A DNA stretch of 25,835 nt, from positions 1 to 25,835 of the forward strand of contig JAQWTF010000014.1 in NCBI GenBank assembly GCA_029242825.1, written 5' to 3'. A program made the position numbers and the translations under genes. The stretch comes from MAG-120531 sp029242825. GTDB taxonomy: Bacteria > Bacteroidota > Bacteroidia > Flavobacteriales > Flavobacteriaceae. Under the pieces are notes generated by a model. The model saw only the letters and a list, made by a program, of their open reading frames with translations. It did not search any database and was not told the DNA's origin. Positions 1 through 7,844 of the stretch are shown here, one piece after another (position 1 is the stretch's first letter; each line of letters begins with the position of its first letter).

Positions 1-23
1 GTAACGATATCTGCTTTTGTCAT
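1..23 (-). CDS. HU-family DNA-binding protein, 5' fragment
   Basis: Only the first seven codons and two bases of the next are inside the window. On the minus strand they read MTKADIV, the usual N-terminus of Bacteroidetes HU/IHF-type histone-like proteins, which bend and compact DNA. The gene is divergent from mutY, an arrangement I recall as common in Flavobacteriaceae. A -7-like element lies upstream at 63-70. The identification rests on a very short peptide plus context, so it is tentative. Confidence 0.6.
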
Positions 24-62
24 GTTGTATGATATATAATCTGTACTATTTTTTTCGGGTTG

Positions 63-70
63 CAAATATA
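63..70 (-). promoter_or_regulatory. Bacteroidetes -7 element before the HU-like gene
   Basis: On the minus strand this reads TATATTTG, an exact match to the Bacteroidetes -7 consensus TANNTTTG, 39 bases before the start codon. No good TTTG -33 box is present at the usual 19-base spacing. Confidence 0.5.
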
Positions 71-125
71 TAAATTAAATTCAATCTTTTATTCTAATGG
101 ACTTAATTTTAAGTTAATAAAGGCC

Positions 126-133
126 TACTTTTG
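126..133 (+). promoter_or_regulatory. Putative -7 element of the mutY-ssb-gldE-gldD operon
   Basis: TACTTTTG matches TANNTTTG and ends 17 bases before the mutY start. No clear TTTG -33 box is seen. If used, the mRNA leader would be only about 10 bases long. Confidence 0.45.
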
Positions 134-150
134 ACATTCATTACGCCTTT

Positions 151-1203
151 ATGTCCTTTTCTCAGGAAATTATACACTGGTACCATGCAAATAAGCGATC
201 ACTTCCTTGGCGGGAAACGAAAGATCCATACTGTATTTGGCTTTCAGAAATTATACTGCAACAGACCCGAGTAGCGCAAGGGACTCCTTATTATCTTAAG
301 TTTATAGACACATTTCCTACGGTTTTTGATTTAGCAAATGCCTCTGAAGAAGCGGTACTAAAATTATGGCAAGGATTGGGGTATTATTCTAGGGCGCGAA
401 ACCTTCATACAGCAGCTAAATATGTCGCTTTTGAGTTAAATGGTGTTTTCCCTTCTACTTATAAGGAATTATTAGCCCTAAAAGGGGTGGGAGACTATAC
501 CGCCAGTGCTATTGCTTCTATTTGTTTTAACGCCCCAGAGGCAGTGCTCGACGGGAATGTTTACAGGGTGTTGTCGCGTTATTTTGGCATAGATGTACCC
601 GTAAATACCACAGAGGGTGCTCGATTGTTTAAAAGGATTGCAATGGATCAATTGGTTACGGCTCATCCGTCAGATTACAATCAGGGTATTATGGAGTTTG
701 GCGCTTTGCAATGCACGCCTAAGCTTACGGATTGTACCTCATGCCCATTATTGCAAACATGTGTGGCCTATCAAACCCAAAAAGTAAGTTTGCTGCCCGT
801 GAAATTGCCCAAACAAAAAGCGGTTAAAGTCTACCATTATTACTTTGTTCTGGTTGATCCTTCAGGGAATACAATTTATGAAAAAAGAGCTGGAAGAGGA
901 ATTTGGGAGGGACTGTATCAATTTCCTTTAATGACCTCTTCATCGCCTTTAGAAATTGAAGGGCTTTTGGCTTCTAGCGAAACAGGTTTAGATATTTCGT
1001 TGTTTGAAAACGCAAAACAGTTTGTATTTCACGACAGTTTTGTTGTTCACAAACTGACCCATAGGCATATTTATGCCACTTTTATTGTTGTAGAAACCCC
1101 CGTTACTTTGCAAGATAGCGTGCCTTTTGTGTCAATTGATGAATTTCCAACAGCAGTTTTGATTTCAGATTTTATAAATGCATTTAAAAATTCGTATTTT
1201 TGA
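151..1203 (+). CDS. mutY: A/G-specific adenine DNA glycosylase MutY
   Basis: MutY removes adenine mispaired with guanine or 8-oxoguanine in base-excision repair. The 350-residue protein is of family-typical length. Catalytic Glu33 lies in SEIILQQTR, the helix-hairpin-helix is LKGVGDYTA around residues 110-118, and catalytic Asp134 lies in LDGNVYRV. The 4Fe-4S ligands are Cys188, Cys195, Cys198 and Cys204 with the canonical C-x6-C-x2-C-x5-C spacing. Residues from about 230 form the C-terminal NUDIX-like domain that recognises 8-oxoguanine. The ATG is 17 bases past a -7 element. ssb starts 18 bases after the stop, so the two are probably co-transcribed. Confidence 0.97.
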   Translation: MSFSQEIIHWYHANKRSLPWRETKDPYCIWLSEIILQQTRVAQGTPYYLKFIDTFPTVFDLANASEEAVLKLWQGLGYYSRARNLHTAAKYVAFELNGVFPSTYKELLALKGVGDYTASAIASICFNAPEAVLDGNVYRVLSRYFGIDVPVNTTEGARLFKRIAMDQLVTAHPSDYNQGIMEFGALQCTPKLTDCTSCPLLQTCVAYQTQKVSLLPVKLPKQKAVKVYHYYFVLVDPSGNTIYEKRAGRGIWEGLYQFPLMTSSSPLEIEGLLASSETGLDISLFENAKQFVFHDSFVVHKLTHRHIYATFIVVETPVTLQDSVPFVSIDEFPTAVLISDFINAFKNSYF

Positions 1204-1221
1204 TACCATACCACAATAATT

Positions 1222-1686
1222 ATGAGCGGAACATTAAATAAAGTGATGTTAATAGGTCACCTAGGTGACGATGTCAAAATCCATTACTTCGAGGGAGGTA
1301 ATTGCATAGGGAGATTCCCTATCGCCACCAATGAAAGTTATACCAACAAACAGACTGGAGAAAAAGTGACCAATACGGATTGGCATAATATTGTGGTGCG
1401 TAACAAAGCAGCTGAGATCTGTGAAAAATACCTGAGCAAGGGCGATAAAGTATATGTAGAGGGTCGCCTGAAAAATAGGCAATGGCAAGCAGAAGATGGC
1501 ACTACAAAATACACCACAGAGGTTCATGTGCAGGACTTTACATTTCTTTCTACTAAATCAGATGGAGGCACCAGTCAGGGAGCACAAGCAATGAATTCAG
1601 GAGCTGTAGCTGCTGATCCTAATCCAGTGCATGCACCAAATATGGATTCAGCCCATTCTGACCCTTCAGACGACCTGCCATTTTAA
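1222..1686 (+). CDS. ssb: Single-stranded DNA-binding protein
   Basis: SSB coats single-stranded DNA in replication, recombination and repair. The 154 residues divide into an N-terminal OB fold (about 1-110, starting MSGTLNKVMLIGHLG), a short disordered Ala/Asn/Pro-rich linker, and the acidic tip SDDLPF that recruits partner proteins. It sits between mutY and gldE on the same strand with a 19-base gap to gldE. The same DDLPF ending recurs in the DUF3127 protein at 18973-19356. Confidence 0.97.
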   Translation: MSGTLNKVMLIGHLGDDVKIHYFEGGNCIGRFPIATNESYTNKQTGEKVTNTDWHNIVVRNKAAEICEKYLSKGDKVYVEGRLKNRQWQAEDGTTKYTTEVHVQDFTFLSTKSDGGTSQGAQAMNSGAVAADPNPVHAPNMDSAHSDPSDDLPF

Positions 1687-1705
1687 ATCATTTAAACTGT
1701 AAAGA

Positions 1706-3040
1706 TTGGATCCTGACCCCCTTTTTTTAAGCAATTATTTACTCTCAATAGACCCCTCTTTTTTTTCCATTAAGATTGGTGTATTACTTTTTTTAATTTG
1801 TTGTTCTGCTTTAATTTCTGGGGCAGAAGTGGCTTTTTTTGGCCTTTCATCGACTGATTTATCTGAACTGGAAAAGGAGACTAATGCAAAGGCCGCTCTT
1901 GTAGTAAAGCTTTTAGATAAGCCTAAAAAATTATTAGCGACTATATTAATAGCGAACAATGCCATTAATATTGGGATCGTTTTACTCTTTAGTAATCTTG
2001 GATCGGTGTTTTTCTCATCGATTACGTATCGTTTATTTGGTTTTGTCTCTTTAAAATTTTTAACTGAAGTAGTCTTGGTGACTTTTTTGATCCTACTCTT
2101 CGGGGAGATTCTTCCTAAGGTGTATGCCAATAGGAATAGACGTTCTTTTGCGCAATTAATGGCGGTACCCTTAAAATTATTGGACCTGCTCTTTACGCCT
2201 CTGAGCATGCCAATGAGATGGATTAGTATTAGTTTGCACGATAAGCTGGGCAAGCAAAAATCTACCCTAAGTATAGATCATCTATCGCAGGCGTTAGAAT
2301 TAACCTCAGAAGGAGACACCACCAAAGAAGAGCAGAAAATTCTTGAAGGAATTGTCTCCTTTGGAAACACTGACACAAAGCAAGTCATGCGGCCAAGGAT
2401 AGACATTTTTGCCTTATCTGACCATCTAAAGTTTTCTGAGGTCTTAGAGTCTATAACCAGTCAGGGTTATTCAAGAATTCCGGTTTACAAAGATCATATG
2501 GATCAAATTATAGGGGTGTTGTATGTGAAAGATTTACTACCTTATATAGATCGTAAGACCTTTAATTGGAATACTTTGGTGCGGCCAACTTACTTTGTTC
2601 CTGAAAATAAAAAACTAGATAACTTATTATTGGAATTTCAAGAAAAGAAAATGCACCTAGCAGTTGTAGTAGACGAGTTTGGAGGCACCTCTGGGATTGT
2701 TACTTTAGAGGATATTATTGAAGAAATAGTAGGAGATATTAGTGATGAATTTGACGACGAAGATTTAATTTACTCCAAATTAGACGCCTACAATTTTGTT
2801 TTTGAGGGCAAAACAACCTTAAAAGATTTCTACAGGGTTACAAAAATTGAGGACGACGCACTTTTTGAAAGCCACAAAGGGGAGTCAGAAACCATCGCGG
2901 GATTTGTGTTAGAGATTGCCCAAGGTTTTCCGAAAAGAGGCGCGAAAATTGTATTTAATGATTACGTTTTTAATGTGGAGAGCCTGGATAAAAAAAGGCT
3001 GCGTCAAATTAAGGTGACGCTCCCCCAAAAAGAGGTGTAA
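1706..3040 (+). CDS. gldE: Gliding motility-associated membrane protein GldE
   Basis: GldE is a CorC/HlyC-type membrane protein linked to gliding and the type IX secretion machinery, and in known genomes it partners with GldD. The 444 residues contain a DUF21/CNNM-like transmembrane region (about 20-200, several hydrophobic helices), a tandem CBS pair (about 210-340, including VVVDEFGGTSGIVTLEDI) and a C-terminal CorC_HlyC domain (about 355-440). The start is TTG at 1706. It is preferred because it gives MDPDP, which I recall as a conserved N-terminus of GldE, and no better ATG lies upstream. gldD begins 13 bases after the stop. Confidence 0.93.
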   Translation: MDPDPLFLSNYLLSIDPSFFSIKIGVLLFLICCSALISGAEVAFFGLSSTDLSELEKETNAKAALVVKLLDKPKKLLATILIANNAINIGIVLLFSNLGSVFFSSITYRLFGFVSLKFLTEVVLVTFLILLFGEILPKVYANRNRRSFAQLMAVPLKLLDLLFTPLSMPMRWISISLHDKLGKQKSTLSIDHLSQALELTSEGDTTKEEQKILEGIVSFGNTDTKQVMRPRIDIFALSDHLKFSEVLESITSQGYSRIPVYKDHMDQIIGVLYVKDLLPYIDRKTFNWNTLVRPTYFVPENKKLDNLLLEFQEKKMHLAVVVDEFGGTSGIVTLEDIIEEIVGDISDEFDDEDLIYSKLDAYNFVFEGKTTLKDFYRVTKIEDDALFESHKGESETIAGFVLEIAQGFPKRGAKIVFNDYVFNVESLDKKRLRQIKVTLPQKEV

Positions 3041-3053
3041 AAGAGAAACTATT

Positions 3054-3617
3054 GTGAGGTTTTTTTGTAAAAGTATGGTTTTGCTTATGGTATTTATTAT
3101 TGCTTCTTGCAGTAATGCGCCCATATATCCAAAACCCAAAGCTTTTTTATCCCTCTCTTATCAAAAAGCGCACTACAGCTTGTTTGAGAATGATTACTAC
3201 ACTTTACCTATTCCGTCTAAGGCCCAGATTTTAAATGAGACGTCTAAAAGTATAGAGCTGTTTTATCCTGAACTAAATGCCAGTGTGTATATTAACTACG
3301 CACCAGTAACTCCTTCTTTAGAAGAAATGGTTCGTGGAATTGAACAAAAACTCTCCGAGCACCAAATAAAAGCTACAGCTATTGTGGCGTATCCTTATGA
3401 AGAAGTTCGTGACTCAAAGGTTGGAGTGCTTTATGAAATTAAAGGGAATGCAGCTTCTGCAGCTCAGTTTTATGTTACAGACAAGAAGCGCCATTTTTTA
3501 AATGGAGCCTTGTATTTCAATATTAAACCCAATTATGATTCTATTTACCCTACAGCCCAATATATTATTAAGGATTTAAGGGAAATGATTTCTCAGGTGT
3601 CTTGGAAGACTCCATAG
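3054..3617 (+). CDS. gldD: Gliding motility lipoprotein GldD
   Basis: The 187-residue protein has a lipoprotein signal ending in the lipobox IIASC and a PKPKAF motif soon after the lipidated cysteine, as in GldD, which is required for gliding and surface adhesin secretion in Flavobacterium. The likely start is GTG at 3054, giving a basic n-region (RFFCK) before the hydrophobic stretch. An in-frame ATG at 3075 would remove the positive charges and is less likely. It directly follows gldE, the usual pairing, and converges on the minus-strand lipoprotein gene ending at 3637. Confidence 0.9.
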   Translation: MRFFCKSMVLLMVFIIASCSNAPIYPKPKAFLSLSYQKAHYSLFENDYYTLPIPSKAQILNETSKSIELFYPELNASVYINYAPVTPSLEEMVRGIEQKLSEHQIKATAIVAYPYEEVRDSKVGVLYEIKGNAASAAQFYVTDKKRHFLNGALYFNIKPNYDSIYPTAQYIIKDLREMISQVSWKTP

Positions 3618-3636
3618 AAGATGTGACTAGTTTGGT

Positions 3637-4083
3637 TTATTGTTTTGAAATCTGCTCCGCATATTGAATGCTTCCAATAATAGATGCCTCCATTTCGTTT
3701 ACTTTTATGGCTTCTTGCTCAAGAATTAACTGCTTTTCAGGACTCAAGGCTTTGCCTTTTAAGATTTCTTCTGCCGTGAAATTACTGCCAAAATCCTTCA
3801 TCCATGTCATCATTTTTTTATGGGCACTTTGAAGGCTGTCCACACCCTTGGAAAGCGTGTCCATTTTTAATGCTATTTCTTCTGTAGGGCTTATTTCTAA
3901 AAGACTGTCCTTTTGCTGGTTGAGCACTTTAACTAATTTTCCAATGGTACCCATTTTTGGCATGACTGCGTCATGTACCGACATTACCTCTTTCATCAGT
4001 GAAGGGGTGTCTTTTTTCTCCTCTGTTTTACAAGCGTATAAGCTAATTAAAACAAGACTACAAAGGGCTATTTTTTTTATCAT
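3637..4083 (-). CDS. Small helical lipoprotein of unknown function
   Basis: The 148-residue protein has a lipoprotein signal (MIKKIALCSLVLISLYAC, lipidated Cys18) followed by a charged, helix-rich, probably coiled-coil body with a repeated Lys/Met/Asp-Ser pattern and no cysteine or enzyme motif. Similar proteins occur in other Flavobacteria and are sometimes labelled viral A-type inclusion protein because of coiled-coil similarity, a label that says nothing about function. It is probably anchored in a membrane facing the periplasm. It appears monocistronic, with its own -7 element at 4109-4116 and the M16 operon terminator just upstream. Confidence 0.8.
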   Translation of the reverse strand: MIKKIALCSLVLISLYACKTEEKKDTPSLMKEVMSVHDAVMPKMGTIGKLVKVLNQQKDSLLEISPTEEIALKMDTLSKGVDSLQSAHKKMMTWMKDFGSNFTAEEILKGKALSPEKQLILEQEAIKVNEMEASIIGSIQYAEQISKQ

Positions 4084-4108
4084 TGGTAAGTGGGTTACAG
4101 ATCTAATA

Positions 4109-4116
4109 CAAAGGTA
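4109..4116 (-). promoter_or_regulatory. -7 element of the small lipoprotein gene
   Basis: On the minus strand this reads TACCTTTG, matching TANNTTTG, 25 bases before the ATG at 4083. It lies within the T-tract end of the terminator at 4121-4148, so the -33 region would fall inside the terminator stem. Confidence 0.5.
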
Positions 4117-4148
4117 AAAAAAAACAGCGCCCTTAGGGCGCTGTTTTT
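4112..4148 (-). terminator. Rho-independent terminator of the M16 operon
   Basis: AAAACAGCGCCC (4121-4132), loop TTA, then GGGCGCTGTTTT (4136-4147) form a perfect 12-bp stem. Read on the minus strand, the stem runs into nine consecutive T residues. It lies 41 bases past the end of the downstream M16 gene, so it most likely ends that transcript. Confidence 0.92.
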
Positions 4149-4188
4149 AATATATCAATGCAATTTAACACTGAAATTGGACTCTTTT

Positions 4189-6258
4189 TTAGTTGAAATC
4201 TTCAGCAGTTACGCCACTGTTTACTTCAATTTTTTCAATGGTAAATTCTATGAGTTGAGGTCCCATCATTTGTCCGAGGTAAAAAGGAAACATAATTCCA
4301 GAGGCTTCTTTGTAGTCGCCAAATTTCATAGTACTCTCAATGGTTTGTCCCATCATTTCTGTGGTGGTAATCTCTTGGATTTTTTGACCGCTGGTTACAT
4401 TGTAAAAAGCCACTCTATTATCAGACACCCTTACTTTGTAAGCGTTTTCACCATCTACTTTTTCTATTCCCTCAAGGGAAATAGCTTCTGGGTCTAAGTG
4501 TAGCTCGTAAAAAGGTTGTGCCTCGTCTTTAATCATTGCAGCTTGTTGGGGATTTAAATCCATTTTTTGCCCTTGCATCATGGCGTAGCCATTTTCTCCA
4601 TTAAATACTTGTTTGCTCATAGATCTTCCCATCATTTCAATGTTTTGCATGAATTGATTGTCTGATGTTCTGATCAATTGAAAATTTAATGCCATACCTT
4701 GAACTTCACCTGAAGCAAAAATAGAGACTGTTTTTACCTTTTCTAAGACAGCCCTTCCTCCAATAGCATCTAGGTAATTTTCAATAACACTTTGAGCAGT
4801 TACTCCAGCTGGAAGCTCCATTTTATATTCTGGCTTTTCTACTTGGTCTGCATTGGTGTTGAAATATTTCACAGGAAGTTTTTTTCCTTGGAAAGTCATT
4901 TTTTCCAAATTCTCCAAGACTTCTTTACCTTTTCCTGTTACGACCACTTGGGTATTTTCTGTGCTAAAATACTTTCCTGCAGCCTGTTGAATATCAGCCA
5001 CAGTAATGGCGTTAATGCGCTCTAAATAGGTTTTGTAAAAGTCTTTTGGTAACCCTTCTGTTTCAATATTTAATGCGTAATTAGCAATTGTGCTAGGTCT
5101 TTCCAGTGCCATGACAAAATTCCCCACATAAGTGGCTTTTGCAGCATCTAATTCTTTTTGGGTTACTGGCTCAGCCGTAATTTTTTGAATCTCTTCTAAT
5201 ATCTGTACCGCAGCTGAATCAGTCACAGCATTTCTAACACTGGCATACGCTCTAAACCTTGAAGGAACATATTTGCTGTTTCCAATGCTTGAATACGAGC
5301 CGTAAGTGTATGCTTTGTCTTCTCTCAAATTTTGAAATAATCTGGCAGAACCCCCACCACCTAATATTCTATTGGCCATTAAGGTTGGAAGGTAGTCTGG
5401 ATCTTTCATTTGAAGATTTACTACATTCTGAACACTCACTTCGGACTGAACTGCATTGGGCATGTCTATAAAGTTAATGGTCGCTTCGTTAGATGCTACA
5501 GGATTTTTCCAATTGGTCAATACTTGAGCGCCTTTCTCCCAAGAATTAAAATGCTTCTTCACTAATTTTTTAACCGCTTTTGTGTCTACATCACCAATGA
5601 TCACCAAATAAGCATTGTTTGGATTAAAGTAAGTTTGGTAGAATTTTTTAGCATCTTCAAGGCTTACTTTGTTCACGGTTTCTTCTGTAGCAAACTCTCC
5701 ATAAGGATGCTCTTTACCATAGGCAATGGCACTTTGAACCCTACCAGCCATAGCAGAAACATCTTTTTCTTGTGATTTTAAACCGGTCAGCAGTTTTTCT
5801 TTTTCTTTTTGAAATTCCTCTTCCGTAAAATTAGGATTAATGGCAGCGTCTGCCATAAGCTCTAATATCCTAGGAAAATATTTAGACAGTGAGCTGGCAA
5901 AAGCAGAAGACGCACCAAAATTTAAACTAGCGCCTAAAAAATCCACCTCTTCGTTAAAGGCATCTTTAGATATATTGGTACTTCCGTTACCTAATAGTCC
6001 AGCAGCTAAACTTGAAACGCCTGCTTTTTCTCCTTCTAAGCTCGGCGGATTGTCTATGCTTAATTGAATAGATACCCTGGGTAATTTGTGGTTTTCTACC
6101 ACCATTACGGTCAATCCATTTTTAAGTTCAAAACGGGTGGGTTCCTCTAAATTGATTGTTGGGGCTGGTCCAGCCTCAGGCATTGTAGTTCTATCTATTT
6201 GTGCGTAAAGGCTCACAGTTGTAAGCGCAATGACTAAACTCAGTATAATTTTTTTCAT
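4189..6258 (-). CDS. M16-family peptidase homologue, non-catalytic subunit with LolA-like C-terminal domain
   Basis: The 689-residue protein has a signal peptide (about 1-19, ending LYAQ) and two M16 (pitrilysin/PqqL-like) domains over about 40-470. The metal motif HxxEH is absent: its usual position around residues 80-92 reads VSSLAAGLLGNGS. The partner-type motif LREDKAYTYG (311-320) is kept. Residues from about 490 resemble an outer-membrane lipoprotein-sorting (LolA-like) domain, starting near IENYLDAIGG. It is therefore probably the inactive half of a periplasmic M16 heterodimer, paired with the active protein encoded two bases upstream. The substrate cannot be told from sequence. Confidence 0.9.
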   Translation of the reverse strand: MKKIILSLVIALTTVSLYAQIDRTTMPEAGPAPTINLEEPTRFELKNGLTVMVVENHKLPRVSIQLSIDNPPSLEGEKAGVSSLAAGLLGNGSTNISKDAFNEEVDFLGASLNFGASSAFASSLSKYFPRILELMADAAINPNFTEEEFQKEKEKLLTGLKSQEKDVSAMAGRVQSAIAYGKEHPYGEFATEETVNKVSLEDAKKFYQTYFNPNNAYLVIIGDVDTKAVKKLVKKHFNSWEKGAQVLTNWKNPVASNEATINFIDMPNAVQSEVSVQNVVNLQMKDPDYLPTLMANRILGGGGSARLFQNLREDKAYTYGSYSSIGNSKYVPSRFRAYASVRNAVTDSAAVQILEEIQKITAEPVTQKELDAAKATYVGNFVMALERPSTIANYALNIETEGLPKDFYKTYLERINAITVADIQQAAGKYFSTENTQVVVTGKGKEVLENLEKMTFQGKKLPVKYFNTNADQVEKPEYKMELPAGVTAQSVIENYLDAIGGRAVLEKVKTVSIFASGEVQGMALNFQLIRTSDNQFMQNIEMMGRSMSKQVFNGENGYAMMQGQKMDLNPQQAAMIKDEAQPFYELHLDPEAISLEGIEKVDGENAYKVRVSDNRVAFYNVTSGQKIQEITTTEMMGQTIESTMKFGDYKEASGIMFPFYLGQMMGPQLIEFTIEKIEVNSGVTAEDFN

Positions 6259-6260
6259 AA

Positions 6261-7586
6261 CTATTTGGTTTCTTCTTTAGGGGTAGGTAGGTAATCAATC
6301 ACAACTCTTTGGTTGGGCTTTAAATAAGCTTCTGCCACTTTTTGAATTTCCTCTCGGGTCACAGATCTGTAAATGTCAATCTCTTTATTGATTAAAGAGG
6401 TGTCTCCATAAAGCATGAAGTTTCTAGCCAATGAGTTGGCAATTCCCTCTACACTTGAGTTTGAGTTTACAAATTGGTTTTCAAATTTATTTTGAAGCTT
6501 TTGATAATCACTTTCTGAAATTATACCAGACCTCACAGCAGAAATTTCTGCCTCCATTTCACTGACTAGGGTCTCTAAGCTAACATCTCCTAGTGGCAGA
6601 CCAAATACCAAATACATTCCGTAGTCTTCTTGACCCACATTAAAAGCGCCTACCTGAAGTGCTTGCTTTTGATCGTCGACCATTTTTTTATAGAGTTTGG
6701 AGCTTTTCCCATCACTTAAATAGGAAGAAATCATATCCAATACATACGCCTCTCTAGTGGCAAAACCTGGTGTTCTATATGCTACCACCGCTGCAGGAAT
6801 TTGAATATTATTGTCAAATGCTTGGGCTTTTATCTCCTCGGTGATTGGCGCTTCTTTTGGATAGTTTCTAACGACTTCTTTTCCAGCAGGAATTGGGCCA
6901 AAGTAGTCCTGAATCATTTTCTTTGTTTTAGCTACATCTATATCTCCTGCTACAACAAGCACAGCATTGTTTGGTCCGTAGTAAGTGTTTTTGTAGTCAA
7001 TAAATTCTTCTAAAGTAGCCGCGTCTAAATCTTTCATGTATCCAATATTTGGATCTTTATAAGGATGTACTTTAAATAAGTTCTCTCCCACTACATTTAA
7101 AAGATTCCCATAAGGAGAATTGTCTACTCTAAGTCTTTTCTCCTCTTTAACTACTTCGTTTTGAGTGTCTACACCTACTTGATCAATTACAGGGTGTAAC
7201 ATTCTTTCTGACTCTAACCAAAGACCTAACTCTAAATTGTTAGACGGAAAGACCTCGTAATAATACGTCCTGTCTTGTGACGTATTGGCATTGTTCTTAC
7301 CTCCTTTAGAAGAAACAATGTCAAACCACTGGCCTCTGTCTATGTTTTCAGTTCCCTCGAACAATAAATGTTCGAAAAAATGAGCGAAACCAGTACGACC
7401 TTCACTTCTGTCTTTCCCACCTACATGGTACATGACAGATGTGGTCACTACAGGCGCACCATTGTCTTGATGTAAAATTACGTGAAGGCCATTGTCTAGG
7501 TCGTACTCTTCATACGCTACCTCTTGTCCTTGTACTGTAAAGGCGAGCATTCCCATGCAAAGCCCAACGAAAAGATTCTTTTTCAT
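6261..7586 (-). CDS. M16-family zinc metallopeptidase, catalytic subunit
   Basis: The 441-residue secreted peptidase has a signal peptide ending about residue 20 (TVQGQ). The inverted zinc motif HxxEH is His69-Phe-Phe-Glu72-His73 (GFAHFFEHLLFEG), and a downstream Glu at about 148-149 (NEVVKEEKRL) supplies the third zinc ligand. A second M16 domain (about 190-380) follows. It is first in a two-gene minus-strand operon, with only two bases separating its stop from the start of the non-catalytic partner, which indicates translational coupling. It probably degrades peptides in the periplasm. Confidence 0.93.
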   Translation of the reverse strand: MKKNLFVGLCMGMLAFTVQGQEVAYEEYDLDNGLHVILHQDNGAPVVTTSVMYHVGGKDRSEGRTGFAHFFEHLLFEGTENIDRGQWFDIVSSKGGKNNANTSQDRTYYYEVFPSNNLELGLWLESERMLHPVIDQVGVDTQNEVVKEEKRLRVDNSPYGNLLNVVGENLFKVHPYKDPNIGYMKDLDAATLEEFIDYKNTYYGPNNAVLVVAGDIDVAKTKKMIQDYFGPIPAGKEVVRNYPKEAPITEEIKAQAFDNNIQIPAAVVAYRTPGFATREAYVLDMISSYLSDGKSSKLYKKMVDDQKQALQVGAFNVGQEDYGMYLVFGLPLGDVSLETLVSEMEAEISAVRSGIISESDYQKLQNKFENQFVNSNSSVEGIANSLARNFMLYGDTSLINKEIDIYRSVTREEIQKVAEAYLKPNQRVVIDYLPTPKEETK

Positions 7587-7689
7587 ACTTCTTTAAATTT
7601 ATAATTAATTATAGGTGTATTAAAACCTAAAAATGTTACACTAAGATAGGTCATCATGGTACTTAAAATGAAATTTGAGGTCCAAATTA

Positions 7690-7721
7690 AGATTATCGGT
7701 ATCTTTTTATAGATTATCGGT
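7690..7721 (+). repeat. Tandem 11-bp direct repeat AGATTATCGGT
   Basis: AGATTATCGGT occurs at 7690-7700 and again at 7711-7721, a period of 21 bases or two helical turns. It lies about 45 bases upstream of the rplU -33 box and between divergent genes, the geometry expected of a paired binding site. No binding protein can be named. Confidence 0.6.
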
Positions 7722-7765
7722 CAATTATGTTTGAAATATTTCAGTTGTTTTCTTTAAAAAAAGGA

Positions 7766-7796
7766 TTTGCATATCAAACGAGAAAGCGTATATTTG
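7766..7796 (+). promoter_or_regulatory. Promoter of rplU-rpmA
   Basis: TTTG (7766-7769), a 19-base spacer and TATATTTG (7789-7796) match the Bacteroidetes primary sigma consensus exactly. Transcription should begin near 7801-7803, giving a leader of about 42 bases. This is the best promoter in the window and a strong taxonomic marker. Confidence 0.88.
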
Positions 7797-7800
7797 CACC

Positions 7801-7820
7801 CGCCTAAACTTATTTGGGCG
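7801..7820 (+). promoter_or_regulatory. Hairpin at the 5' end of the rplU leader
   Basis: CGCCTAAA (7801-7808) pairs with TTTGGGCG (7813-7820) around a CTTA loop. That is eight pairs including one G-U, starting at or next to the predicted transcription start. It could be an L21 autoregulatory site or simply a 5' stabiliser. No T-tract follows, so it is not a terminator. Confidence 0.45.
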
Positions 7821-7844
7821 TTAATTAACTATTAATCATTAGCT

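Larger units (their letters stand above)
7587..7844. other. Divergent intergenic region between the M16 operon and rplU
   Basis: These 258 bases contain no credible gene. They hold the rplU promoter (7766-7796), the rplU leader with a hairpin at 7801-7820, and an 11-bp direct repeat at 7690-7700 and 7711-7721. On the minus strand I found no exact TANNTTTG for the M16 operon. The nearest is a one-mismatch site around 7684-7691. Confidence 0.7.

Noticed and set aside
3075..3617. ATG start for gldD at 3075
   Set aside because: This start removes the basic n-region of the lipoprotein signal. GTG at 3054 keeps it, although the choice is not certain.
4090..4497. Plus-strand open frame opposite the end of the M16 gene
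   Set aside because: It crosses the perfect terminator at 4121-4148 and the coding strand of the M16 protein, and its translation looks like random hydrophobic antisense sequence.
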